Of a stretch of DNA of 44,353 nucleotides, positions 1-11,279 are shown in pieces. A program made the translations under genes and the position numbers. Source of the stretch: Pelargonium nanum. Its lineage: Eukaryota; Streptophyta; Magnoliopsida; Geraniales; Geraniaceae. The stretch is from the NCBI GenBank assembly GCA_036897485.1, contig JAYMTF010000221.1:1-44353 (forward strand). The letters run 5' to 3'. Each line of letters begins with the position of its first letter. Position 1 is the first letter of the stretch. The notes under the pieces were generated by a model. It saw nothing but the letters and a program-made list of their open reading frames with translations. It was not told the origin of the DNA and made no database searches.

Positions 1-637
1 AATTAAAAAATATACTTGAGGGGGTATTATTGTCATTTCACAATAATTCTATAACTTTTGCTACAAAATTTACAAAACACAACTCCTTTTCACACCTCCT
101 TTCACAACTCAATTTTAACAAACATAACTCAAAGTCTCAAATCTCCTATAAACTCCCTCTCTTCCTTTTACCTCCTAGAAAAATTTTCAAAAGTTTCACT
201 AGACTTCGCAAACAAGCCCTGAATCTCAACCTCCTGCCCAAGGTTGTAATAGTTCGGGAGAAGAAGTAACCTCTTGAAACAAGAGAGAAATATATATATA
301 TTTTTTTTATGATGTATTGTACAAGAAAATCTCACAATCACACTTACAACTCACACATATTGTATAGAATTTAGGGATAAAAGTTTTTTTGGTACTCAAA
401 GTTTGGCGTGAAACTCGATTTAGTACCCAAACTTTTATTTTCCAGCGAGACAGTACAACTTTCATGTAGGCAAGACCTAACGGATAAATTGACGGAAGGT
501 GACGGTACTGGATTGTGTTGCCGCTCGGCAGCGGTAGGAGGGAAAAGTCGGATTGGGTTTAAAGACTACCAAAATTCGAATTGTCACCGGACACAATTTT
601 AAAAATTGAAAAAGAAAATGCATTTCAAATTTCACAG
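1..637. other. Left edge: probable first intron of the receptor kinase
   Basis: No coding exon could be supported here. The next exon (from 638) begins in the middle of a codon (phase 1) with a clear acceptor at 636-637, so an upstream exon with the start codon and signal peptide must exist. No ATG followed by a hydrophobic leader and a phase-1 donor is seen here, so that exon probably lies left of the window. The stretch at about 372-470 resembles the common plant dispersed repeat with wording like tttggtactcaaagttt. The run of T and TA at 290-310 is low-complexity. Confidence 0.55.
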
Positions 638-3600
638 GTTTCATAAGCATAGACTGTGGAGAGACCGAAGATCACGAAAAAGATGGAATGCTGTTCCAAT
701 CAGACGAAAAATTCACCGACGCCGGAGTGAACCGGTTGGTGTCAAGCGATTACCGTAGCGACGGAGCCGACATTACGGTGAGAAGCTTCCCAATCGGAAA
801 AAGAAACTGCTACACTCTCAAACCTAACACCACCGACGACAACAGCACGATCATGATCAGAGCCGAATTCCGGTACGGAAATTACGACGGCAAAAATCGG
901 ATTCCGAACTTCGATCTGCACATCGGAGTCAATTATTTGGCGACGATCAACTTGGATCCTCCCGGTGAGTACCTCTACAAAGATATCATATATAAACCCC
1001 AAATCAACACCTCCTCCGTCGATGTGTGCCTCGTCAACACCGGCTCCGGCGAGCCGTTCATTTCAACTCTGCTGCTTAGGGTTTTGGACAGTTCGATGTA
1101 CGAAATCGACGGTCATTTTCCGGCGATCAAAACTAAGGCTCGCTTGGACGTTGGGAGGTTAGCTGCCGACGGAAATCTTCAGTGAGTATATATTGTTTTA
1201 CCTCCTTAATTTGATTGTTTTATTTTAAATTTTTCATTTAAGTGTTATAAATAATGCGCTGCCGCTGACGTGACGGATTAATTGTACTGTCACGCGAATA
1301 AAATAATTATTTAATATAATTTAAATTTTACTCAACGGAAAAACTAACGGCAAGAACTATTTTACATTTATATTCGATAGTTCACAGACAAATTTAGGTT
1401 AGAAAATGTTTTAAGGACTAAATTGAGGTTTTAAACTTTCTTAGGATGGAGAAATGTAAGCACATATTAATTGTACCAAATTATTTACTTAGGTACCCTT
1501 ATGATGTTTATGATCGCGTGTGGGAGCCTCTTTTTCCCAAAGATGATACTATGTTGTTGTCCGGTTTTGAATGGGTAAAAACCACATCCCCTCAGAATGA
1601 TGATGATGAGGACAAGAACAAAGTACCGGATGTGGTCTGGAGGACCGCTGCCCGAACAAAAAATGGAAGCGTGCCCTTGAGCCTCAATGTGGCCATGAGC
1701 AATGATGTGAACTCGAGCTCTCAGTACTATGTCTACTTGTACTTCTCGGAACTCGAGAAGCTCCCCGAGGGTCGCAAGAGGAGCATGAACATCTTTTTGA
1801 GAAATGAATTAGCTGCTAATGTTACACTGGAATACTTGCACCCAGTAACTGTAGGTCCCTTGGAGTACACGGGATATCCGGTTAAGTTTTCTATTTATGC
1901 TGTTGATGGTGCACAAGGCCCTCCTCCGATGCTTAATGGGGTAGAAATATATAGGACAGTTGAACTCCCGTATTCACCGACAGCACTAGAAGATGGTATG
2001 TGCTTTCCCTATGATTCTTGTATACTGTTATTAATATGTATTGTTGTGTCGAGTCCATGCCGAGGTTAGATTTAAGATACCTCTGATTGCGTTGAGTCTG
2101 AGTGCATGCCTGCACCTGCCCTCGTGTTTTGATCTAGGCATAATCTATGGGAGTTTTGATTTAAAAGATCCTGACTGTGTATGTGTCGAGTTCATGCTTG
2201 CAGACTGTAGTAGCCCGCGTGTTTTGATCTAAGCATAATCTAGGAGGGTTTTGATTTAAAAGACCCCGATTGTCTGAGTCCATGCTAAGTTTATATCTGA
2301 AAGACCCTCGACCTCGATTGTGCAAAGGAGAGTTTGGAATTAAAAGACTCACGATTGTGCATGCATCGAGTCCTGATTGTGCTTGTGTTAAGTCCATGCC
2401 GAGTTTAGATTTAAAAGACTCAAATTATTCTTATGTTGAGTCCATGTCTGGAGTGGCATGATCGTGCATGTTGTGAATCCATGCCTGCAGTGGCTCTCGT
2501 GTTTTGATCTAGGCATAATGTCGGGAGTTTTGATTTAAAAGACCCGTGTTAAAAGATCACTGATTGCCGAGTCCATGTTGAGTTTAAATTTGGAACTCTT
2601 GATTGTGCAAAGGGGAGTTTTGATTTAAAAGACTCACGATTGTTCATGTGTTAAGTCCATGCTGAGTTTAGATTTAAGATCCAGATTGTGCATATGTCGA
2701 TTCCATGCTTGGAGTGGCACGATTGTGCATGTTGTGAATCCATGCCTGCAGTGGCTGTCGTGTTTTGATCTAGGAATAATCTAGGGGAGTTTTGATTTAA
2801 AAGACTCCGGTTGTGCACATGTCAAGCAGTGACCCTCGTGTAAAAAGAAAATACTTACATGCAAGAGATTTTAATTTAAAATACTCCCGATTGGGCATGT
2901 GTCAAATAGTGACCCACGTGTAAAGAGAAAATGTATGCATGTGAGGGGAGTTTTGATTCAAAAGGCCCCACATTTTGCATGTGAGGCTCGAACGTGAGGG
3001 GTGTAAAGAAAGTTATCTACTTATAAGGTTGATCTTTTAGCATCATAATTGGCACATGTTTATTTTAAAATGATCCATGAAAGTGACTGATCATAATCCG
3101 AACTTGTTTCATTGTAAACACTAGTTAGTGCAATGATGGACATCAAGAAGACTTACAAAATGAGTAGAAACTGGCAGGGTGATCCATGTGCTCCAAGTGA
3201 TTTATCATGGGATGGTTTGAGCTGCACCAGCACCACTATTCCAAGGATCATCTCACTGTAAGTACACTTCCAATAAACTATAGGTTGCTTTGAAACATGC
3301 CTTGAAGCTTGAGTTTTATACAATGAGGTAAAAGTTTACACCATTTTCTTATTTGGTGAATTGCAAGCAGGAACCTGAGCTCATGTAACTTAAGCGGAGA
3401 ACTATCTATCTCGTTCTCCCGTCTCGGAAAACTAAAGCTTTTGTAAGTGCTCGCGAATTGATACTTCCACCAATCAGTTTAAGTTTTTGAGTTGAAGTTT
3501 TTAACATGATATCGTAAGATTTTCAATAACATTTTCTTTTACATTTTTTCTTCAAGATTTCATTAAAATTCTTGAATTTATCTTTTCATAATCTTTCGTT

Positions 3601-6600
3601 ATTTTTCCTTTTATCCTCCTTACACATGATCTCAGAGTTGGGTTTTTTTTGGGTCTAGTGACTCGTCTACTTTAGCTTCCTTCTTGGTCCATGTTCAGGG
3701 TCCGTTATCTTATCCAACTTGCACGTTGTTAAGGAATCTCATATTGAAAGAATATGAAATCTGTCGCCACTTGTCACTAGGATAACTAGCTACCTCGTTC
3801 TCCCGTCTTAGAAAATTAAAGTTCTTGTAAGGTCTCACAAATTGATCGCATGGAAACTATGTTTCATTCAAATCCTGCTAATTTTCTGTTGTTTCAGGGA
3901 TTTATCATATAATGAATTGACCGGACCAGTGCCAGACTTTTTAGCTGAATTGAAAGATTTGAAACTTCTGTAAGTTACTGAGCTTTTATTTTGCAAAACT
4001 AATCTTCCAGGAGGACTATACTGATCGGATCATTTCATTTTGCGTTTATAGCAATCTAACCGGAAACAAGTTCTCGGGTTCAGTTCCCCTGGCTTTAAAG
4101 GAAAAATTCAAGGATACACCGGCAATGTTGAGGTTTGCATAAACGTTAAGGAATTTCATGTTAAAGAATATGAAATCTGTCGTCACTTGATATAATAGTT
4201 GAATTCTCCACCTATCATCTTAGGTTTTTGATAGAGTGTCAAGTTTAATATGGTATCAAAACTGGTTATTTCTTTTTGGTAGTTTGGACGGAAATCCAAA
4301 TCTTTGTCGGACAGATTCATGCCATAACAAGAACAAGAAGTTTGTTGTTCCACTTGTTGCTTCTGCGGTTTCACTTCTTTTCCTCGCCACGCTCTTGAGT
4401 GCTTTAGTAGTCTTCTGGAGAAAAAAGAGAGATAGACCGGGTATTTTCTCGCTCTTCATATTTTCGGGCTAACTCTTTCTGTACTTATGAACTATTCAAA
4501 ATATAAGTTTTGTTTCCTGCATTTTTTATGTTTACACGCATGCTCCAGTGAAATATGTTGTTTACTTTCTAGAAATCGGTTGAGAACAGTTATAAACCCG
4601 TGAAATGATATTTTTGTCCTTCATTTCACTTTAAATTTTTCTATAAAAAAATCTATACAAATAACAAAATCTCAAAAACGAAAAATTCATTGTTATGCAT
4701 TTTAGTCTTCGATTAACGTTATTTTTGTGTTAATGTTACGCAACAAAAAAAATTGTGATGATGTTTCATTTCTACAGAGATCTCAATCACATCCAACCAA
4801 GAAGAGCCATTGAAATTAAAGAATCGCCAATTTTCGTATGCTGAGGTCTTAAGTATTACTGATAATTTTAAGACTGTCATTGGAGAAGGAGGATTTGGCA
4901 AGGTTTATCATGGATTTCTTGCAGATGAAACTCAAGTTGCTGTAAAGTTGCTCTCTGCATCATCACATCAAGGCTATAAGGAGTTTCGAGCAGAGGTTAT
5001 ATTAATTCGTGCACGCGCGTTGTGCTGTGTATTGTACGACCCAACACGACACGTATATGAACACAAAAAACAAACACGATACATCTAATACGGTAGCTAA
5101 ATGGACCGTGTTGACATGATACGACACGACACAATTGATATGAATATAAACAACACGTCCTGCATAATAGAATCAACACATTTTACACGACGCTATTCAA
5201 CACGTTTGACACAACATGACGCAACACGTTTGGCAGCTATTTTTGTATATTGCGTCATGTTACGACATGAACTATCAGCTCTAAATGATGACCCGTTGTT
5301 TCGGATTGCAGGCCCAACTCTTAATGGTTGTTCATCATAGGAACTTGGTTTCTCTTGTTGGCTACTGTGATGAGGATGAACACAAGGCTCTTATTTATGA
5401 GTACATGGCTAATGGAAATGTGAGGCAGCATTTATCAGGTATACGCTAACAAATCTTCACGAGCATATGAACTTTCATTAAATACACATATAAGTCTATT
5501 TTGTCAAACTTTATACGAATGAATGGATGAGCTTTTAATTTTGTACGAATAAAACAATTGTATCAATGGTATGGTGCCATGTGGCAAGTCTATTGGCATT
5601 TTTGTTGACGCGATTGATGATCGAGCATTGACTTTAGTTGATCAACATCTTTTGACACGGTTAATTAAAGTCAATGCTCGATCAAGAAAAAAAAAACAAA
5701 AGAACTCCCAAGAAAATATGACATGTCGCTCTCCACGCCAGCAAAAGTGTCGGTTGACTTGCCACATGGCACCACATCAGCATCTTCTGATGAAAAATTT
5801 TAACACCCTAAACGCACTTGACCTATTTGTACAGAATCTCGTAAAGTGGGTCTACTTGTACGTTCGGTGAAAGTTTAGGTGTCTCACAACCGACTTACTT
5901 TAAAACTACTATGGTTTGGTTGCAGAGAAAAATGAGAAGGTTTTGAACTGGAGAGAGAGACTTGAAGTTGCTGTAGATTCAGCACAAGGTCTGGAGTATC
6001 TGCACAATGGTTGTAAACCTCCAATAATCCACAGAGATCTCAAGACTTCAAATATCTTATTAGATGCACAAATGAAAGCCAAAATAGCAGATTTTGGGCT
6101 ATCAAGAGCTTTTGCAACCGATACTGATTCGCATGTATCAACCAACCTTGCCGGCACACCCGGATATCTTGATCCTGAGTATGTTTCAAAACTTTAAACT
6201 GTGTTATTTTGTTTAAGTCATGCATAGAATTTTTGCTGCTAATGCAAAAATGTGGCGGTCTAGTGCACGATGCTCTCACTGAAGTCGGAGAGAACTGTTA
6301 ATCTTCACTCCAATTTCAAAAACTGGTCTAGTGCACGGCACTCTAAATGGGCTCGTAAACCTATTAGAGGTGCATGAGACTCTGACCATTGTGGAGTTTG
6401 GAAAGAGTTGTTAAACTTCACTCTGTTTTGGCCTCACCAATAACCATTGTGAAGCTTGAGAGGAAAGACCAAATTAGTTTTGATAAGTTTTGCTCAAACC
6501 TAAAATCTTAAATTGGATAGTATAGAACGCAACTTGTATACTCTCGTCATCTCGAAATAAGTGTCTTAATTTCTATTTTGAGAAAAATTAAACAGAAGTT

Positions 6601-8112
6601 GGTGAATATTGTAAATCTCCTCTTGTAACGGTAACATCATGAACATGTACATGTGTTTGTAAGTTTGTAACAAACTCAAGAGATACTAACTTATTGTAAG
6701 GATATTATTGTAAATTCATGTATAACTAAATTTCTAAAAAAAACATGACACTCGTTTTAGGACGGAAGAAGTACTAATTAGTCTTGAACTTTGCTTTTAT
6801 GGAGAGATTGTTTCCTACTTCTGCAAGATACCACTTGTAATATTTAAAGTAAAATTGTAAATAAATACCTTATAATTAGGAGGGTGTTTGGATTAACTTC
6901 TCAAAAATACCTTATAATTAGGAGCAGTTTTGTCTTCAACTCTTTTTTGAAAGATCCAGTTTAACTGTTTGGATAAAAATGTTGTTAAGAAATACTATTC
7001 AATTGATGTTCTATGAATTATAGTTAAAAATACCAATAACTATAATAATATTAAAGGCAACCAATAAATTGAATTATAGAAAAAGTATATGAGTAATTAA
7101 CAGTAAGATAGAAGGACATAAATGTCTTTTACTTGGTCAAAATAGCTATTTTTTAAGTGCTCATGAGCTGAAAAATCAGAAGCTGGGGGTACCCATCTCT
7201 TTTATTTTAGCTCATCAGCAAGTGCTTATGAGTTATTTTAGTCGTAACCAAACACTAAAAAGAGCTATTTTGTGCTCATGAGCTTATTTGACCAGCTCAT
7301 GAGCTAATCCAAACACCCTCTTAGTCTCTTTTGTAAATGACTCCCTATGTTTTTTTTTTTTTTTTTGTGGGGACCAAATCCCTAAACTTTCAATGTTTCA
7401 CTAAGTCTGATTTATCTAGTTTTCTCTTTCTTATAATGTAATTCACATTGAAACAATGTGAAGTATATCGTCACTTGATATACACATTGTGTCCTCCACC
7501 TATCAGGTTAAGCTTTTGGGTCAGAGTTAAGTTTAATAAGGTATCAGAGTTGGTTCTGTTCGGGTTTAATAACCCATCTTTGTTGCCTCCCTTCTTGGAC
7601 AGCGTGCAGGGCCCTTTATGTTATCCGGTCTGCACGTGATAAATATTCCTAGTTCAAATTAGCAATGCCTTCTTCTTCTTCCATGCAGAGCTCATGCATC
7701 TGGAACCCTAAACAAGAAAAGTGATGTCTACAGCTTTGGCATCATCCTCTTTGAGCTCATCACTGGCCAGCCAGCAATAATAAGAAGTGTAGAGAGCTCC
7801 ATACACATTCTCCATTGGATAAACCCAGTCATAGAAACAGGGGACATTGGCTACATCATGGATCCAAGGTTACAAGGAGACTTCAATATCAATGCAGCTT
7901 GGAAAGCTGTGGAGGTGGCCGTGTCATGTGTTTCATCATCAACCCAAAGGCCAGACATGAGTGACCTTTTAGCAGAGCTTAAGGTATCTTTGGAGATTGA
8001 AATGAACTATGGAAAAACATTGACCAATATGGATGAGAAGAACAGGAAGAGGTCAAGTGATTCACTTGTGGCTATGGCTATTGATGACAACACAGCTCCT
8101 TATGCTAGGTAG
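638..8112 (+). CDS. Malectin-like LRR receptor-like protein kinase (5' partial, 11 exons seen)
   Basis: Plasma-membrane receptor kinase of the plant LRR-RLK I (malectin-like) class. Exons: 638-1181, 1493-1995, 3125-3257, 3371-3442, 3898-3969, 4052-4132, 4283-4440, 4778-4995, 5312-5438, 5926-6178, 7689-8112. Phases join cleanly and give 861 residues without the first exon. The ectodomain starts [16 protein letters not shown], the usual malectin-like opening, with [10 protein letters not shown] in the second exon. Then come NWQGDPCAP, about three LRRs on three phase-2 exons (72, 72 and 81 bp), and a transmembrane segment at 4330-4420. The kinase has [30 protein letters not shown] (an RD kinase), DFGLSR and GTPGYLDPE, so it looks catalytically competent. 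It probably senses a ligand or cell-wall state; the ligand cannot be inferred. Introns are loaded with transposon remnants. The signal-peptide exon is not in view. No frameshift or internal stop was found. Confidence 0.93.
2040..2990. repeat. Diverged tandem array in receptor-kinase intron
   Basis: The intron 1996-3124 is largely a degenerate array. A core reading gtgttttgatctaggcataa recurs at about 2124, 2219, 2499 and 2760. Each is followed by gagttttgatttaaaagac, with interleaved gagtccatgc and gattgtgcatgtg modules. Spacings of about 95, 280 and 261 bp suggest higher-order duplication of smaller modules. No reading frame or transposon ends were seen. Confidence 0.75.
3628..3775. mobile_element. 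TRIM-like LTR element fragment (internal part plus LTR start)
   Basis: The left part (tctcagagttggg, cttcttggtccatgttcagg, ccgttatcttatccaact, tgcacg) matches, with changes, the segment after the primer-binding-like motif in the copy at 7540-7640. It is followed at about 3728 by gttaaggaatctcatattga and gaatatgaaatctgtcgcca, which match the LTR-like segment at 4143-4195. The order internal-then-LTR is what the 3' half of a small non-autonomous LTR retrotransposon would show. Degenerate, no coding capacity. Confidence 0.5.
3784..3846 (+). pseudogene. Decayed duplicate of an LRR exon 3' half with its donor
   Basis: This intronic stretch repeats the end of the exon at 3371-3442 plus the first intron bases: ctacctcgttctcccgtct, gaaaattaaagttcttgtaa and aaattgat echo ctatctcgttctcccgtct, gaaaactaaagcttttgtaa and gaattgat. 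The upstream part of the exon is missing and a stop lies just upstream in the LRR frame. It therefore looks like a dead exon copy that keeps a GT donor. Confidence 0.7.
4141..4275. mobile_element. TRIM-like LTR fragment with primer-binding-like motif
   Basis: Intron 4133-4282 consists mostly of this repeat. It runs from gttaaggaatttcatg through gaatatgaaatctgtcgtca and tctccacctatcatcttagg to gtcaagtttaatatggtatc. The last part resembles the plant tRNA-Met primer-binding site tggtatcagagc that follows many LTRs. Related copies are at 7441-7640, 3628-3775 and 13259-13520. Confidence 0.6.
5020..5260. repeat. Acacgac-rich dispersed repeat in kinase intron
   Basis: The intron 4996-5311 carries many near-copies of acacgac and cacgtttgacacaac. 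It resembles the ACACGA/GACCCG-type dispersed repeat seen again in the RadA intron at 30712-31130. It has no protein signal and no clear ends. Confidence 0.45.
5572..5774. mobile_element. MITE-like element with perfect 19-bp terminal inverted repeats
   Basis: The element is bounded by tggtgccatgtggcaagtc and its exact reverse complement gacttgccacatggcacca. The inverted similarity continues imperfectly inward. Inside, 5619-5636 and 5666-5683 form a second perfect 18-bp inverted repeat (gatcgagcattgacttta). The 203 bp can fold into a long hairpin and have no coding capacity. The target-site duplication is not clear, so the superfamily is not assigned. Confidence 0.8.
6539..6773. mobile_element. 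Stowaway-like MITE
   Basis: The left end, tactctcgtcatctcgaaat followed by aagtgtc, is an imperfect inverted match to the right end, whose reverse complement begins tacttcttccgtcctaaaac and continues gagtgtc. This is the diagnostic Stowaway (mariner-derived) terminus with TA at the tips. The length of about 235 bp is typical. It lies in kinase intron 6179-7688. Confidence 0.7.
6880..7320. mobile_element. MITE with gagggtgtttggatta terminal inverted repeats
   Basis: The left end gagggtgtttggattaac and the right end gagctaatccaaacaccctc are inverted repeats. Both are flanked by ttag, a likely target duplication. The interior contains several ctcatgagct palindromes. The length of 441 bp and lack of any frame suit a non-autonomous DNA transposon of the abundant plant type with GGGTGTTTGG ends. 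A solitary related end lies at 11836. Confidence 0.75.
7441..7645. mobile_element. TRIM-like LTR end, primer-binding motif and internal segment
   Basis: The run attcacattgaaacaatgtg, tcgtcacttgatata, cctccacctatcaggttaag and gttaagtttaataaggtatc is followed by agagttggttctg. Then comes an internal segment with cttcttggacagcgtgcagg. The tggtatcagag-like motif at about 7540 marks the LTR/primer-binding junction. It lies just upstream of the last kinase exon. Confidence 0.6.
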
Positions 8113-11100
8113 AGACTTACACTATGGTCTTGAAGTTGGATTTTTTGTTGTGTTGGTGGTGTGTTACAATGTCTTTTTCATGATATGTATACTTAGTTTT
8201 CATTGTATAATTGTCATTAATGTTGATAGTAATGAACCGTTTTAGCGGTTGGAATTAGGATATATTCTATTCACGCGTCTTAAAACGAGTGTTATTGTTT
8301 TTTGTTTTGTTTTGTTTTATTTTTAACTAACGATTTTATTTTGACATATTTTAGTCCTAATCATTTCACAACATATTTTAGAGAAACTTAACGCTCATTT
8401 TTAGATGAAATGGGTATTTTGTTAACGCTTTTTTACATTCATTTAACATTTTGAAAATGACATTTGAAAATTATACATGAACTTTTTGTTTTAAATTATA
8501 TATAAACTTTATTGTTTTAAACTAATGCGACATACTAGATTAAAATTTTATTAAGAACACATTTTAAAAGTCAGTAGGGATAAATATGAAAAACAATGTA
8601 CAAATTCACGTTAATTTTTTTTAAGAGTTCAGTAAGAGCAGCTACCTCATATTCCTCTTTCTACATCCGTCATTGACGGGGTAGAAAATGAATGCGTGCG
8701 CAGAACTTGAGTCACGTGCGCGAACGCCGAAAGCCATATCTACTAGGGTTAAATTTATAAAACAAGTCTCTATCATCAACAACAAAGAGGGACAGCTTTT
8801 GCCTCCCTGTCCAAAAAGCATAGAGATTTTTTGCCTTTGACCTTGCAAAGTAGAGGTGTCCATGGACTAGCCAAGCACAACCATGCACAACCAAAAATAA
8901 AAAATAGAGTAGGCTCATTTATGGTCTTTAATTTTAGGACAATGACCTTCACCAACCCTTTGGTAGGACACACCCCTACATTACTCCATGCATGCATACC
9001 AAGATTTGGAGATTTAGTCCCAACATGGAAATAAATAATATGGATATATACAAAACTTTCTCTTCTTCCCTCCTATTTTCCTATTCACCACATTGATTGA
9101 GGGTGTTATTTTCCATCTTCCCTTATAAATATTCTTGTTGGGTACTTCACAAAAATTGAATAATGTGTTTTATTGCCTTAGAAACCAAAAAGGGTTTGTC
9201 AAATTTTCCTCAAAAATTTAAGACCTACAATTTGAAATCATTGAGTTAGAATCTACCTAATCATGTAGTAGATAATTATTATTAATCGATTGGGTAAGGT
9301 CGAGGTTTGCTTTATCGATGTCATTTTACGAATTGATGAGCTAGATCTAGTGTTTATTCGCTCAAATCTTATTGAAAATAATATTTGATAGACATGTTAT
9401 GAAAAATTTCTACAGCAGCTATATGTAGCTCATATTTCAAATAGAATGTGAAATAAAATTATTAAAAGTGACTGGAACGTTCTCCAATCGGCCTCAGAAT
9501 GTGGAAAAACGCCATAAATCCCAATTTATTCAACAATTCAAAAGGACTCAAAACATAAGTAAGCTGCAAAACAACTATTTATTCATTCTCTAAACTCCAC
9601 CTCGAATAAAATGTGAAATGATATATTTGAAAATTTCCGAACTAACACAAATTACCAAAACGCCCTTTTAACAGCCTCAGAGAGCTAAATTATCTTGCTC
9701 GTTAGCCCGTTCTGCTAAGATTGAGCAAGTTTTACCTCAACAATGAACACCGGCATCTGAATTCAAAAGTGTTTCATCTCATGCATCAGATGCTACGACC
9801 GATTCTAAATTTCACTTATGGCATACTACTTTTTACCTTAAACCATTGGAGGAACTTTTAATCACTATCAATAATTTTGTTACTTTCTATTTTGAATCTA
9901 GCAGCTAGCTAGCCAGCCCAGTTGATCACAACTTTTCAGCTGAACCTGCAACTACCAAAATAACTACACAGCACAAGCAAAGCTTTTTATAATGAACAAC
10001 ACCATCTGTTATCTTCCCAACCACCTTGCTCCCTCATAAATTAAATGAGCAATTATAAACCTATAATTAATATATTTCTGTATTTTTTAAGTTTCATTAT
10101 CAAGAACTCTATCATTGTATGTGTTTAAAGTAGAAAAAAAAAAGTATTATAATGGCTTATCTATTAAGAGAAATGATTTAGTTCTTGTATTATTTCAAAT
10201 TGAATTTGATTAGAGTAGTCTTTATAGTTACAAATTATATGGAAAATAAAAGTAAGTATGATATTAGAAAGTAAAATAAAAGTAGTTCTTGAAATCATTA
10301 AATGTAACCGTTAAACCCTAGATTAGGGTTCGATATTATTGAGTCCGAACCGAAAAAATTGATTTCATTTAAATACTTTATATATGTTACATCAATATAA
10401 TTTAACTATATTCTAAAGTTAATCTAACCATTCGTATAATTTTGATTTAATTTTGGATGTTGTTCGGAATAAATTGATTTAGTTCATGTCCCATTGTTAT
10501 TCTCTCACTAAATTCAGCTAAAATGAATTTATCGAGGGATTCCAACATGTCGTTATTCTCTCGCTAAACGCTCATATTTTTGAAGTGAACCACAATCAAC
10601 CCGCACTTTTTGTACTACATACATGAAACCCGATTTGACCCCGACCCAAAACCCGAAACATACACGAGAACGCACTCCTAGTAGGTAGGATTCGAATCAG
10701 ACCTTTTAAACCCGAACATGAAAAACCCGACCCGGTCAAATTGAATACCTTATCATCAAGAAACCTAATGTTTCTGATTTCACTATCATAGTCATGTGCT
10801 ATGAAAAAGAATAGGAAATTATTTCCGTTTTCTTGAAGGCAAAACATTAAAGACATAATGAATTGAAGACAGTATATTGAAAGGTGGTTACATTATCATA
10901 TGCAAGCTTTGAATGCCAATAACCACTTCCACAAGGTCACCATTTATTGCTCACTCGGTTTCCTTTCCCTTCTTGTCCCTCAACAGTCTCATTTTAGACC
11001 CGAACACGCGGATACCCGACATACGCACGATCCAAACCTAATCCGACCAACTTTTGAGTCGGGTCAGATTAATACAACAAAAACAGCACATTTTGTGCCT

Positions 11101-11204
11101 AAAGACTGTAATCCGACCTGAAACTCGATTTGTCAGCTCTACTCAGCAAATACAAAAAACATCACAAACTTGACTCTCACAGTCTCACTTCTCACCTTCT
11201 CCAC
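8113..11204. other. Intergenic region between receptor kinase and GDSL gene
   Basis: About 3.1 kb without a supportable gene. The first few hundred bases should be the kinase 3'UTR. A small palindrome of telomere-like words (aaccctagattagggttc) lies near 10315-10332. The stretches 10596-10745 and 10990-11125 are rich in cccgaccc and gacccg words and belong to the dispersed family described under 12110-12560. Short open frames at 8642-9034 lack codon bias, homology or splice context and are not called. Confidence 0.6.
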
Positions 11205-11212
11205 ATATATAA
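11205..11212 (+). promoter_or_regulatory. Likely TATA box of the GDSL gene
   Basis: The sequence atatataa lies about 70 bp before the ATG at 11280 in a pyrimidine- and CA-rich leader. The spacing suits a transcription start near 11240 with a 5'UTR of roughly 40 bases. Assignment is by position and motif only. Confidence 0.5.
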
Positions 11213-11279
11213 GTACACAAAGCTCTCTCCAAACCACACCTCCAAGAAAATCAAGAACCAACCTTGTTGCTCTCAAAAC

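Noticed and set aside
30-269. Open frame of 79 codons at the left edge as the missing first exon of the receptor kinase
   Set aside because: No signal-peptide-like leader, no phase-1 donor leading to 638, and low-complexity Ser/Asn/Lys content.
4250-4262. tggtatcaaaactgg and similar words as pieces of a tRNA gene
   Set aside because: The words match the primer-binding site complementary to tRNA-Met ends and lie at LTR-like junctions; no cloverleaf can be drawn.
8642-9034. Overlapping short frames and a small gggacag/ctgtcc inverted repeat as a possible gene or microRNA precursor
   Set aside because: No known mature microRNA sequence recognised, the stem is short, and the frames lack family resemblance.
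11130-11279. Longer N terminus for the GDSL protein from an in-frame upstream ATG
   Set aside because: It would bury an obvious signal peptide at 11280, and it lies upstream of the likely TATA box.
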